Assembly: GCA_963808315.1 (NCBI GenBank)
Contig: CAWEFK010000003.1
Span: 1-64,000 of the forward strand
Direction: 5' to 3'
Origin: Palsa-504 sp963808315
GTDB taxonomy: Bacteria > Actinomycetota > Actinomycetes > Streptosporangiales > Streptosporangiaceae
DNA: 64,000 nucleotides
The notes under the pieces: model-generated
Seen by the model: the letters and a program-made list of their open reading frames with translations, nothing else
Databases searched by the model: none
What the model was told of the DNA's origin: nothing
Position numbers and translations under genes: made by a program
In this document: piece by piece, positions 12,446-22,019 of the stretch
How the letters are laid out: each line of letters starts with the position of its first letter
How positions within the stretch are numbered: position 1 is the first letter of the stretch

Positions 12446-13372
12446 ATGGCAGCTCAGCTTCGCCTAGTCAGGCGGCGGATCAGCTCGGTGCAGTCCATCG
12501 CCAAGATCACCCGCGCCCAGGAGCTGATCGCATCCTCGCGGATCGTCCGGGCCCAGCAGCAGATGCGCGCGGCCGAGCCGTACGCCCGAGAGCTCACCCG
12601 GGCGGTGGAGGCGGTGATCAGCCGCTCGTCCACGATCAACCACCCGTTCACCGAGGAACCGGAGAACCCGTCGCGGGCCGCGGTGCTCATCCTGACCAGC
12701 GACCAGGGTTTCGCCGGGGCCTACAACGCCAACGTGCTGCGCGAGTCGGCCCGGCTGCGGCAGCGGCTGCGGGACCAGGGCATCGAGCCGGTCATCTACG
12801 TGGCCGGCCGCAAGGGCATCAGCTGGCACCGGTTCCGCGAGCTTGACGTCGCGGACTCGTGGAGCGGCTTCTCCGCCGCGCCGCGGTACCGGGACGCAGC
12901 GGAGATCACCACCGTGCTGCTCGAGGCGTTCAACGCCGGCCGGGACGGCGACGGCGACGCCGCGAGCCGGGTGGACGAGATCCACCTCGTCACGACCGAA
13001 TTCGTTTCGATGCTGACCCAACGGCCCTCGGTGCGCCGCCTGCTGCCCCTGCAGGTCGAGGAGACGGAAGAGCCATCCCCGGCCGGCCCGCTGCCGCAGT
13101 ACGAGTTCGAGCCGGGGCCGACCGAGGTCCTCGACGCCCTGATGCCGCAGTACGTGGCGAGCCGGATCTACTACGCGATGCTGGAGGCGGCGGCGTCCGA
13201 GCTGGCCTCCCGCCGGCGCGCGATGAAGGCGGCCACGGACAACGCCGGCGACCTGATCGAGCGGCTGACCCGTGAGGCGAACAACGCGCGGCAGGCCGAG
13301 ATTACCCAGGAAATCAGCGAGATCGTCGGCGGCTCCAACGCGCTGGCCGGCGCGAGCGCAAGGAGTGAGTGA
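12446..13372 (+). CDS. atpG: ATP synthase F1 subunit gamma
   Basis: Central rotor shaft, 308 aa. The N-terminal helix (AAQLRLVRRRISSVQSIAKITRAQELIASS) and the C-terminal helix (EAAASELASRRRAMKAATDNAGDLI) form the antiparallel coiled coil inside the alpha3beta3 ring. The middle has ILTSDQGFAGAYNANV. Starts 6 nt after atpA and ends 6 nt before atpD. Intact. Confidence 0.97.
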   Translation: MAAQLRLVRRRISSVQSIAKITRAQELIASSRIVRAQQQMRAAEPYARELTRAVEAVISRSSTINHPFTEEPENPSRAAVLILTSDQGFAGAYNANVLRESARLRQRLRDQGIEPVIYVAGRKGISWHRFRELDVADSWSGFSAAPRYRDAAEITTVLLEAFNAGRDGDGDAASRVDEIHLVTTEFVSMLTQRPSVRRLLPLQVEETEEPSPAGPLPQYEFEPGPTEVLDALMPQYVASRIYYAMLEAAASELASRRRAMKAATDNAGDLIERLTREANNARQAEITQEISEIVGGSNALAGASARSE

Positions 13373-13378
13373 GGAAAT

Positions 13379-14831
13379 ATGACCGCGACCGCAGAAGACA
13401 CCGCCGAGAGCGGCGAGACCGCCGCGGGCACCGGCCGCGTCGCCAGGGTCACCGGCCCCGTCGTGGACGTAGAGTTCCCGGCGGATGCGATGCCCGAGAT
13501 CTATTTCGCGCTGCACGTCGACGTGACGCTCGGCGACACGACGAAGACGCTGACGCTCGAAGTCGAGCAGCACCTCGGCGACGACCTGGTCCGGACGGTT
13601 TCCATGGAGCCCACCGACGGTCTGGTGCGCGGCGCCGAGGTGACCAACACCGGCGCGCCGATTTCCGTGCCGGTGGGTGACGTCACCAAGGGGCACGTGT
13701 TCAACGTCCTCGGGGAGACGCTCGACGTGCCGACCTCGTCGTTGGACGTGACCGAACGGTGGCCGATTCACCGCGACCCGCCGCCGCTGGATCAGCTTGA
13801 GGCCAGGACGGAGATGTTCACCACCGGCATCAAGGTCATCGACCTGCTCACCCCGTACGTGCGGGGCGGGAAGATCGGGTTGTTCGGCGGTGCCGGGGTC
13901 GGCAAGACCGTGCTGATCCAGGAGATGATCCGCCGGGTGGCGCTGAACTTCGGCGGGGTCTCCTGCTTCGCCGGGGTGGGGGAGCGGACCCGCGAGGGCA
14001 ACGACCTGTTCCTGGAGATGACCGAGTCCGGCGTCATCGACGACACCGCGCTGGTGTTCGGCCAGATGGACGAGCCGCCGGGCACCCGGCTGCGGGTCGC
14101 GCTGTCCGCGCTGACCATGGCCGAGTACTTCCGCGACGTGCAGGGGCAGGACGTGCTGCTGTTCATCGACAACATCTTCCGGTTCACCCAGGCCGGGCTC
14201 GGAGGTGTCCACGCTGCTCGGCCGGATGCCGTCGGCGGTCGGCTACCAGCCGACGCTGGCCGACGAGATGGGCCAGCTGCAGGAGCGGATCACCTCCACC
14301 CGCGGCCACTCGATCACCTCGATGCAGGCGATCTACGTGCCCGCCGACGACATCACCGACCCGGCGCCGCACACCGTGTTCGCCCACCTGGACGCGACGA
14401 CCACGCTGTCCAGGGAGATCACCGAGAAGGGGATCTACCCGGCGGTGGACCCGCTAGACTCCACGTCACGGATCCTGGACGCCAGGTACATCGGCCAGGA
14501 GCACTACGACGTGGCCCGCGAGGTGCAGCGGATCCTGCAGCGGTACCGTGAGCTGCAGGACATCATCGCCATCCTCGGCGTCGACGAGCTCGGCGAGGAG
14601 GACAAGATGACCGTGCAGCGGGCCAGCCGGATCGAGCGGTTCCTGTCCCAGCCGATGTACGTGGCCGAGCAGTTCACCGGCCAGGAGGGTGTCTTCATCC
14701 CGCTGGAGGAGACGATCTCCTCCTTCAAGGCGATCACCGAGGGCAAGTACGACAACCTGCCCGAGCAGGCGTTCTACATGTGCGGCGGGATCGAGGACGT
14801 GGAGAGAAAGGCCAGGGAGCTGGAACGGTGA
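13379..14831 (+). CDS. atpD: ATP synthase F1 subunit beta, one frameshift
   Basis: Catalytic subunit. Walker A is G170-G-A-G-V-G-K176-T177; GERTREGNDL follows, with the catalytic Glu, and DVLLFIDNIFRFTQAG is Walker B. Directly after FTQAG an extra G near 14195 moves the frame; correcting it yields the invariant SEVSTLLGRMPSAVGYQPTL. The second part then runs to the normal C-terminus. About 483 aa overall. The last codons overlap the atpC GTG by 3 nt (GTGA). Confidence 0.96.
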
Positions 14832-15215
14832 CGTTGCACGTAGCGCTGGTCGTGCCCGACCGCGAGCTGTGGTCGGGCGAGGCCAGGACGGTGATCGCGA
14901 AGACCACCGAGGGCGATATCGGCGTGCTCACCGGCCACGCGCCGGTGTTCGGCGTCCTGGCCGAGGGCAGCCTGGTCGAGATCCTCAACGACGACGCCGA
15001 GCCCGGTGCGGGCCGCGGTCAGCGGCGGGTTCCTGTCGGTGGCCGACGACCAGGTGTCGATCCTGGCCGCGCAGGCCCTGCTCGGGCGAGGAGGTCAACG
15101 CCGATGAGGCCCGCGGGAGCTTGACAACTCGACTCGCCGACGCGGAGCCGGGCCCGGAGGAGCCGGCCGAGGCCAAGTACGCGAGGGCGCAGCTGCGGGC
15201 GCGGGCCGGGCTTAA
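14828..15215 (+). CDS. atpC: ATP synthase F1 subunit epsilon, at least two frameshifts, stop not resolved
   Basis: Rotor-associated inhibitory subunit. The GTG start overlaps the atpD stop. The N-terminal beta-sandwich is clear (LHVALVVPDRELWSGEARTV, TEGDIGVLTGHAPVFGVL). A surplus C near 15002 and a surplus G near 15087 must be removed to read EPVRAAVSGGFLSVADDQVSILA and then EEVNADEARGSL. The C-terminal Ala/Arg/Glu-rich helix reaches about 15215 without an in-frame stop before the next gene, so the exact end is uncertain and a third error is likely. Confidence 0.88.
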
Positions 15216-15221
15216 CGCTCG

Positions 15222-15699
15222 GTGGGCGGGGCGCTGGCGCTGGATGCGGCCTGGCTCTTCGCCGCCTTTCTCGTCGTGCTCGTGCTGGCCGCCGTCGGCA
15301 TGGCCGCCCGGCGGTTCCTGCTCGAGCGCGGCGGCGGCACGGTCGAGTGCGGTCTGCGCAAGGGGAGCGGGCCCTGGCGCCTCGGCGTGGCGTCGTACCG
15401 AGCGAGGAGCTCCACTGGTTCAGCATGTTCCGGGTGACCATGCGCCCGGAGGAGGCCTTTCGCCGCCGGGACCTGACCGTGGTGTCGCGCCGTCTGCCCA
15501 GCGACGCCGAGGCGGCCAGCCTGGGACCCGGGCATGGTCGTGGTGGAGTGCGAGCTGCGGTGCTGACGCCAGCAGCCGGTTGCGCCCGGCCGGGCGGGCC
15601 GACCCGTCGAGCTGGCCCTGACCGAGTCGGCGCTGACCGGCCTGCTCGCCTGGCTCGAGGCCGCGCCGCCCGGCACCCACCTCGGCCCGCGCGCTGTAA
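15222..15699 (+). CDS. DUF2550 membrane protein, several frameshifts
   Basis: Single-span membrane protein of unknown function that directly follows atpC in many actinobacteria (Rv1312 in M. tuberculosis). The N-terminus is one hydrophobic helix (AAWLFAAFLVVLVLAAVGMAARRFLL) followed by GGTVECGLRKGSGPWRLGV. The rest must be pieced from three frames: SEELHWFSMFRVTMRPEEAFRRRDL, then MVVVECELR, then VELALTESALTGLLAWLEAAPPG. The order of these pieces matches the family. GTG start; the TAA at 15697 is the likeliest end. Confidence 0.72.
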
Positions 15700-15738
15700 T
15701 ACGAACGGCGGCAGCCTCGCCAGACGGCTGCCGCCCGC

Positions 15739-16342
15739 TCAGCCCCGTTCGCCGCCTGGCTTCCACAGCACGTCGTCGTGGCCCAGCGTTGGCCTGCCGG
15801 GACAGGATGAACAGCAGGTCCGACAGCCGGTTCAGGTACCTGGCGGGCAGCGGGCTGACCGATTCGCCGTGCTCGCCGGCCGCGGCCCACGCGCTCCGCT
15901 CGGCCCGCCGGGTGACGGTCCGGGCCATGTGCAGCAGCGTCGGCCCCGGGCTTCCGCCGGGCAGCAGGAAGCTGCGCAGCGTGGGCAGGTCGGCGTTGTA
16001 GGCGTCGCACTCGCCCTCCAGCCGGGTGATGTAGGCCTCGTCGATCCGCAGCGGCGGGTAGGGCGGCGGCGTGTCGGTGACCGGGTTGGCCAGGTCGGCG
16101 CCGACGTCGAAAAGCTCGTTCTGCACCCGGGTGAGCAGCGCGGACATGTCCGGGGCCAGCTCGCCGAACGTGACGGCCATGCCGATGGCGCAGTTGGCCT
16201 CCTCGACGTCGGCGTAGGCGGCCAGCCGCGAATCGGTCTTGGCCGTGCGGCTGCCGTCGGCCAGCGCGGTGCTGCCGTCGTCGCCGGTGCGGGTGTAGAT
16301 GCGGGACAGCACGACGGGGTTTTCGCTGCGGTTTCGCGACAT
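15739..16342 (-). CDS. Cob(I)yrinic acid a,c-diamide / cob(I)alamin adenosyltransferase, PduO type, one frameshift
   Basis: Transfers the adenosyl group of ATP to cob(I)alamin to make coenzyme B12. The PduO fold is recognisable: IYTRTGDDGSTALADGSRTAKTD (ATP-binding N-terminus), DVEEANCAIGMA, LPGGSPGPTLLHMARTVTRRAERSAW and YLNRLSDLLFILSRQAN. Near 15788 an extra G breaks the frame; without it the protein ends NAGHDDVLWKPGGERG at 15739, about 200 aa and typical. Convergent with DUF2550, the same orientation as Rv1314c relative to the atp operon. Confidence 0.9.
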
Positions 16343-16816
16343 GACCCCACCCTAAGGGAATCCGCGCACGCCTGGCGCGAGCCGCACCGCCGCCACATGC
16401 GATAAAAAGTGATCCAGAGCGATTGACCTGCGGCTGTTCCCATTCAGCGAACGATGTGACATCGTATGAACACGATGAGTGAGTCCCGCGAGTAATCAGC
16501 AGCTGGCTCGCGACACGCATAGGTTCCAGCTGCGTCACTGTGCGTGTCTGACCGCGCGCATCAGTGCGACACCTCAGCCTGTCGGCACCTCAGCCCGTCG
16601 GCATGTCAGCGCCCGGTGGAACATCGTCCGGGTTCAGGTCCGGCGGTCTCGGGGGCCCGCCGGACCCGAGCTCGCCCGCCGCTCGACGCGCCCCCGGCAC
16701 GCCCCGGCTCGACTCGCCCCGGCCCGCCCCGCGCCCCGCCCCGCCACGCCCCGATCCGGCTCGACTCGGCCGCCCGGCAGCGTTATTGTTCCCTTGATCC
16801 CGTTAGGGAGGCCGCC
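16343..16816. other. Intergenic region between the adenosyltransferase and the GMC gene
   Basis: 474 bp with no supportable gene. The left part (16343-16500) is less GC-rich, contains a perfect 15-bp palindrome, and probably holds the promoter(s) of the adenosyltransferase. The right part is very GC-rich and low in complexity, with a 16-bp tandem duplication at 16570-16601 (CACCTCAGCCTGTCGG and CACCTCAGCCCGTCGG). No riboswitch-like B12 box was recognised by eye. Confidence 0.6.
16451..16465. promoter_or_regulatory. Perfect 15-bp palindrome, candidate operator
   Basis: ACGATGT-G-ACATCGT is exactly self-complementary around one base. It is 109 bp upstream of the adenosyltransferase start, in the less GC-rich part of the gap. 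A further ACGATG half-site follows at 16472. The regulator is unknown. Confidence 0.45.
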
Positions 16817-18558
16817 GTGTATGACTACATCATCGTCGGCGCCGGAAGCGCGGGCTGCGTGCTGGCGGCGCGCCTGTCCGCTGATCCCAGCGTCAGCGTC
16901 TGCTGCTCGAAGCCGGACCGGCCGATGACGCCGCCGAGATCCGCGCTCCCGCCGCGCTGAGCCGGCTGTTCCAGAGCGCCTACGACTGGAACTACCTGAC
17001 CGTCCCGCAGCACCGCGCGGCCGGGCCGGTCCATCTACTGGCCGCGGGGCAAGGTCCTCGGCGGTTCGTCCTCGATCAACGCGATGATCTACATCCGCGG
17101 CAGCCGGCACGACTTCGAGACCTGGCGGGACGAGTACGGCTGCGCCGGCTGGGGCTATGAGGACCTGATGCCCTACTTCCGGCGGGCCGAGGACAACTCG
17201 CGCGGCGCGTCGCGCCTATCACGGCTCGGGCGGCCCGCTCGCGGTCACCGATCCGCGGTACAAGTCCCCGGCCTGCGCGGCGTTCATCGCGGCGGCGCGG
17301 GAGCAGGGCGCGGTGGCCAACGACGATTTCAACGGCCCGCGCCAGGACGGCGTCGGCTGGTACCAGCTCACCCAGCGGGACGGCCGCCGTTGCTCGGCCG
17401 CCACCGCCTACCTGCACCCGGCCATGTCCCGGCCGAACCTCACCGTGCTCACCGGCGCCCTGGTCACCAGGGTCATCATCGAGGGCGGCCGGGCCACCGG
17501 CGTGAGCTACCTGCGCCACGGCCTGGCCGAGACCGCGCAGGCCAACGCCGAGGTCATCCTGTCCGGCGGCGCGGTCAACAGCCCGCAGCTGCTGATGCTG
17601 TCCGGCATCGGCCCGGCCGACCACCTGATCGAGATGGGCATCAACGTGCTGGCGGACAGCCCGGGCGTGGGCGCCAACCTGTCGCGACCACCCGGTGCTG
17701 CCGGTGATGTGGTCCACGCCGCAGGCTGCGCGGCCTGTGGGAGAAGAGCGGCAACGCCGGCGTGCTGCGCTGGCAGCTGACCCACCGCGGCCCGCTGACC
17801 TCCAACGTGGCCGAGTCGGGCGGCTTCGCCCACTCCGAGCCCGGGCTGCCCGCGCCGGACCTGCAGCTGCACGTGCTGCCCGCGCCGTTCCGCGACCAGG
17901 GCCTGGCCGACCCGGCCCAGCGCGCCATGACCGTGCTGGTCGGCCTGGTCGACGTGGCCAGCCGGGGCCGGATCCGGCTGCGCAGCGCCGATCCCAGGCA
18001 CCGGCCGGCCATCGACCCCGGCTACCTGTCCGATCCCCGGGACGCCCGGGCGCTGGCCGCGGGCCTGAAGCTGGCCCGGGAGTTCGTCACGGCCAGGCCG
18101 ATGGCGCGGATCTGCAAGACCGAGCTGGCGCCCGGCGCGCACGTCCGCTCCGACGGCGAGCTACTCGGCTACGTCCGGCACGAGCGTGGTGACCCTGTAC
18201 CACCCGGTCGGGACCTGCGCGATGGGCGGCGAGATCCGGTGGGGCAGCGTCGTCGACCCCGAGCTGCGGGTGCGCGGCGTGACCGGCCTGCGGGTGGTGG
18301 ACGCCTCGGTCATGCCGACCGTGCCGCGGGGCAACACCAACGCGCCGGTGATCGCCATCGCCGAGCGGGCCGCCGACCTCATCGCCGGCCGCGCCCCGCT
18401 GGCCGCGGTCGACCCCGCCGACCCGGTCGACGCGATGGTCATCGCCGGCCAGGCGCCGGCACCCGCTGGCCATCACCGGCGCCACCGACCCCGCCAGCCT
18501 GAACGAAACCAGCGCTACCGCCGCCGCGGCCGGTACAGCCGGCCGTGCAGCAGCGTGA
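16817..18558 (+). CDS. GMC-family FAD-dependent oxidoreductase (choline dehydrogenase-like), several frameshifts
   Basis: Flavoenzyme oxidising an alcohol to an aldehyde. Start GTG at 16817 gives YDYIIVGAGSAGCVLAARLS, the FAD dinucleotide-binding motif. A missing C near 16901 hides LLLEAG. Further blocks are VLGGSSSINAMIYIRG and GYEDLMPYFRRAED, and GAVNSPQLLMLSGIGPADHL, the second GMC signature. The catalytic histidine is in LYHPVGTCAMG and the partner residue lies in PRGNTNAPVIAIAERAADLI. Frame changes occur near 16901, 17027, 17215, 17690, 18180 and 18450; following the GC-rich third-position frame, the end is the TGA at 18556. About 580 aa. The substrate cannot be fixed from sequence. It runs into a convergent aldehyde dehydrogenase. 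Confidence 0.85.
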
Positions 18559-20046
18559 CCAGCGTCACCAGCCGCCGCATGTCCGCGTCGGTGCGGCCGA
18601 ACGAGGTCAGGTTCACCAGCGGCCGCATCCGCTGCCGGGTGATGGCCTTGGCCCGGGCGAACTCCCGCAGCCCGTCCGGCGCCGTGGATCCGGCCGAACC
18701 CGGACTCGCCCACCCCGCCGAACGGCAGCGCCGGCACGGTCACGAACCCGAGCACCGAGTTGACCGAGGTCATCCCGCTGCCGCAACGCCCGTGCCGCGG
18801 ACATCGCCGCGATGCGGTCCTTGGTGAACACCGCCGACCCCAGCCCGTACCGCCCCGCGTTGGCGAACGACACCGCCTCGGCCAGGTTGACCACCGGTGT
18901 CACCGTCACCGTGGGACCGAACGTCTCCTCGGTCACCGCCGCGCTGTGCTCGGGCACGTCGGTCAGCACCATCGGCCGCACGTACGGCGCGTCCCCGGCG
19001 GCCGCCGTGCCGGTCCACCGTCCGGCCCCGCGCCCGGCCAGCCCCGCGAGCCGGCCGCCCCGGGCCAGCGCGTCGGCCACGTGCTTGGCCACGATCTCGC
19101 CCTGCGCCGGCGAGGTCATCGGCCCGTAGGAGGCGCCCGGAGTCCGAGCCCGGCCGCAGCGCGGAGACCCGCTGCGTCAGCCGCTCCAGGAACGAGTGGT
19201 ACACCGCGTCGGCCACGTAGACGCGCTCGATCCCGATGCAGGTCTGGCCCGGCGTTGGACATCGCGCCCCAGGCGGCGGCGTCGGCCGCCGCGTCCAGGT
19301 CGGCGTCCGCCGCCGACCAGCAGGGCGTCCTTGCCGCCGCACTCGGCGATGACCGGGGTCAGGGTGTCCGCGGCGGCGGCCATCACCTTGCGCGCGGTGG
19401 CCGCGGAGCCGGTGAACGCGATCTTGGCCACGCCGCTGCGGGCCAGCGCCTCCCCGGTCGAGCCGGCCCCGGTGACCAGCTGCAGCACCGGCTGGTCGCT
19501 TCGGCGAAGATGCCCAGCGCCTCGCCGAACGACCGGACCAGCCACTCCCCGGTGGCCGGGGTCAGCTCGGACGGCTTGAACACCACCGCGTTCCCGGCCG
19601 CCAGCGCGTACGCGATCGAGCCCACCGGGGTGAACACCGGGTAGTTCCACGGCCCGATCACGCCGACCACGCCGAGCGGCTGGTACTCCACCGTGGCGGC
19701 CTGGTTGATGGCGGCCAGCCCGCTGCGGACCCGGCGCGGGCGCAGCACCCGCCGGGCGTGCCGGGCGGCCCAGTCGATGTGCAGGATGGCCAGGATGATC
19801 TCGAGCCTGGCGTCGTCCAGCGGCTTGCCGGTTTCTTCGTGCACGAGCTGGGCGAGCCGGCCCATGTACCTGGTCAGGTGCGACTTCCAGGCGAGCAGCC
19901 GGATCCGCCGCCCGGACCGGGCCGAGCCCGGCCCACCACACCGCTGCCTCGCGCGCCGCGGCCACCGCGGCATCGACTTCTCGGCGCGAATGGATGGGGA
20001 AGGTGGCCAGCACTTCCCCGGTCGCCGGGTTGACTGTCTCAAGCAT
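18515..20046 (-). CDS. NAD(P)-dependent aldehyde dehydrogenase, several frameshifts
   Basis: Oxidises an aldehyde to a carboxylic acid. Begins MLETVNPATGEVLATFPIHS, then GVVGVIGPWNYPVFTP (cofactor loop), AGNAVVFKPSELTP, VIAECGGKDALLV (general-base Glu), PGQTCIGIERVYV (catalytic Cys) and TSVNSVLGFVTVPALPFGGVGESGFGR near the C-terminus. The last residues ADMRRLVTLVTLLHGRLYRPRRR end at 18515. At least six frame changes (near 19905, 19500, 19310, 19140, 18780 and 18680) interrupt the reading, but every block is in the right order; about 510 aa. Overlaps the 3' end of the convergent GMC gene by 44 bp. The two enzymes could act in sequence on one alcohol; this is inference. Confidence 0.85.
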
Positions 20047-20116
20047 CGCTGCCCAGTAAAGCATCGCCGCCAGGCCCGGAGCTACGCTGGGGCCAGACCG
20101 GATCAAGGGGGACCGC

Positions 20117-21265
20117 TTGCCGCCGCGCCCGTACGTGCTGCTGAGCTGCGCCACCTCGGCCGACGGCTACCTGGACGACGCCAGCCCGCGCCGGCTGATC
20201 CTGTCCGGGCCCGCTGACCTGGACCGGGTGGACGAGGTCCGGGCGGGCTGCGACGCGATCTGCGTCGGCGCGCAGACGGTCAGCACGGACAACCCGCGGC
20301 TGCTGATCCGCGACCCGCGCCGCCGCGCCCGCCGCGCCGCCCGCGGCCTGCCCGCGCACCCGGCCCGGGTCACCCTGACCGCCTCCGGCGACCTGGACCC
20401 GGCGGCCGAATTCTTGCCCCCGGCGCCCTCCGCCTGGTGTACTGTGCCACCCCCGCGCTCGCCCCGCGCCCGGGCCCGGCTGGGGGACCCGCCGTGCTCA
20501 TCGACGCCGGCGACCCGCTGTCCGCCGGGGCCATGCTGCGACGATCTGGCCGAACGAGCCGTGGCTCGCTCCTGGTCGAAGGCGGCGCCCGCGTCCTGGG
20601 GGACGTTCCTGGCGGGCGCGACCTGGCCGATGAACTCCAGCTCGCCATCGCCCCGTTCTTCGTCGCCGACCCGGGCGCGCCCCGGCTCAACCTCCCCGCG
20701 AGCTCCGCCGGTCCGGCAGACCCCATGACCCTCGCCGAGGCGCGCCGGGTCGAGGAGATGGTCCTGCTGCGGTACCTGCTCGGGCCCGGCGGCCCGGATC
20801 ACCGGTTCCTGCGCTGGGCGGTCGAGCTGTCCCGGCTGTGCCCGCCGTCGCGCGACCGCGTTTTCCGTCGGCGCGGTCATCGTCGGCGAAGACGGCGAGG
20901 TGCTGGCCACCGGGTTCTCCCGCGAGCAGGAGGAGCACGATCACGCCGAGGAGGTGGCGCTGCGCAAGCTGCGGGCCGCCCGGGCCCGCACGGCCCCGGC
21001 TCGGCACGCCACCCTGTACAGCTCGCTGGTGCCGTGCGGGGCCCGCGCGTCGCGCCCGCTGACCTGCGTCCAGCACATCGTCGCGGCCGGCATTCCCCGG
21101 GTCGTCTTCGCCTGGCGCGAGCCCGCCCTGTTCACCGCGGGCGAGGGCGCCGACCAGCTCCGCGCGGCGGGCGTCGAGGTGATCGAGGTCCCCGAGCTAG
21201 CCGCCCGGGCTCGTTCGGTCAATGCTCACCTGGTGCGGGGCCGACCGTGGCTAGACCCGGCATGA
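20117..21265 (+). CDS. RibD-type reductase-deaminase fusion with reversed domain order, two frameshifts
   Basis: The N-terminal half (PYVLLSCATSADGYLDD... RLILSGPADLDRVDEVRAGCDAICVGAQTVSTDNPRLLIR) is a RibD C-terminal/dihydrofolate-reductase-like domain. After frame changes near 20440 and 20865, the C-terminal part carries a cytidine-deaminase-type zinc site: HAEEVALRKL (HxE) and VPCGARASRPLTC. The two cysteines are nine residues apart, close to RibD (eight) and unlike dCMP deaminase (two). Canonical bacterial RibD has the deaminase first; here it is last. TTG start with a strong AAGGGGG site. The substrate may be a riboflavin precursor or another pyrimidine or pteridine; no other rib gene is nearby. 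Confidence 0.75.
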
Positions 21266-21943
21266 GACGGTGAACGACTTACCGTTGACGGCGGAGACGA
21301 CGATGTTCGGGTTCCCGCCCACGACCTTGACCGGCTTCAGGCTGCCCAGCGCCGAGCCGTCCACGGTGTCTCCTGTGACGTTCGCCAGGGTGACCGGCTT
21401 CGGGCAGGAGAAGGTGTCGGGGACCTCCACGACGGTCTCGGCCGAGGACCTGGCCGCGCCGGACAACGCCTTGGTCGCGGTCTGGGTCCAGCCCTGGGTC
21501 ACGTTGCTCAGCGTCAGCGTGAAGTCCTGGCTCTTGTAGCTCACCGAGGCCTGCGAGGCTGTCGCCCGGCCTTGAGGGGCTTGCTGAAGTCCACCGGAGC
21601 GGACCGGGTACAGCTCGTACCAGCCGAAGTACTCGGCGTCGCGCCGGCGCAGTAGGCCTCGGCGCCGACCTGCTCCACGGTGGCGGAGGAGTAGCCGTCC
21701 AGGCCCGGTCCAGATGGCGACGTAGGTACCCGAGGTGGCGCAGCTCACGGCGGGCATGGTCCAGTCCGCGGTCGTGCTGGTGTAGGTGGCCCCGGTCACG
21801 GCGTAGCCGTACCAGTCACCCGGGTCCGTCGTGGCGGACGCGGTGGCGGCCGGGCCGAGGACGGCCCAGGCCGCGATGACGCCAGCGGCCATTAAACCGC
21901 CGGCGGCCCGCCGGGTTCGGCGGCGGATGCTCGGTGCGCTCAT
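21251..21943 (-). CDS. Secreted glutamic endopeptidase of the G1 (eqolisin-like) type, two compensating frameshifts
   Basis: Extracellular acid protease family better known from fungi. A twin-Arg-rich signal peptide (RRRTRRAAGG..., cleavage after about ATASA, residue 37) leads to a beta-sandwich with DWTMPAVSC and YVAIWTG. Between about 21605 and 21720 the frame slips; the alternative frame gives LDGYSSATVEQVGAEAYC, with the catalytic Gln of the EQ-G motif, and the original frame resumes at AEYFGWYELYP, with the catalytic Glu. Both members of the Gln/Glu dyad are thus present. 230 codons. Its 3' end overlaps the convergent fusion gene by 15 bp. Confidence 0.75.
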   Translation of the reverse strand: MSAPSIRRRTRRAAGGLMAAGVIAAWAVLGPAATASATTDPGDWYGYAVTGATYTSTTADWTMPAVSCATSGTYVAIWTGPGRLLLRHRGAGRRRGLLRRRDAEYFGWYELYPVRSGGLQQAPQGRATASQASVSYKSQDFTLTLSNVTQGWTQTATKALSGAARSSAETVVEVPDTFSCPKPVTLANVTGDTVDGSALGSLKPVKVVGGNPNIVVSAVNGKSFTVSCRV

Positions 21944-22019
21944 GCTTCAGCGGTATCACAGTTCACGCCCGCCGACCAGGCCCAGCCGGCCGCCGGAGGT
22001 GGCCCCGGGGCCGGTAACC

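Noticed and set aside
13379..14831. Programmed frameshifting in atpD and other genes
   Set aside because: No slippery heptamer or common downstream structure was seen, and shifts occur in many unrelated genes in both directions. Sequence error is simpler.
16343..16500. Cobalamin riboswitch upstream of the adenosyltransferase
   Set aside because: No B12-box-like sequence or suitable long structure was recognised by eye; only a short palindrome is present.
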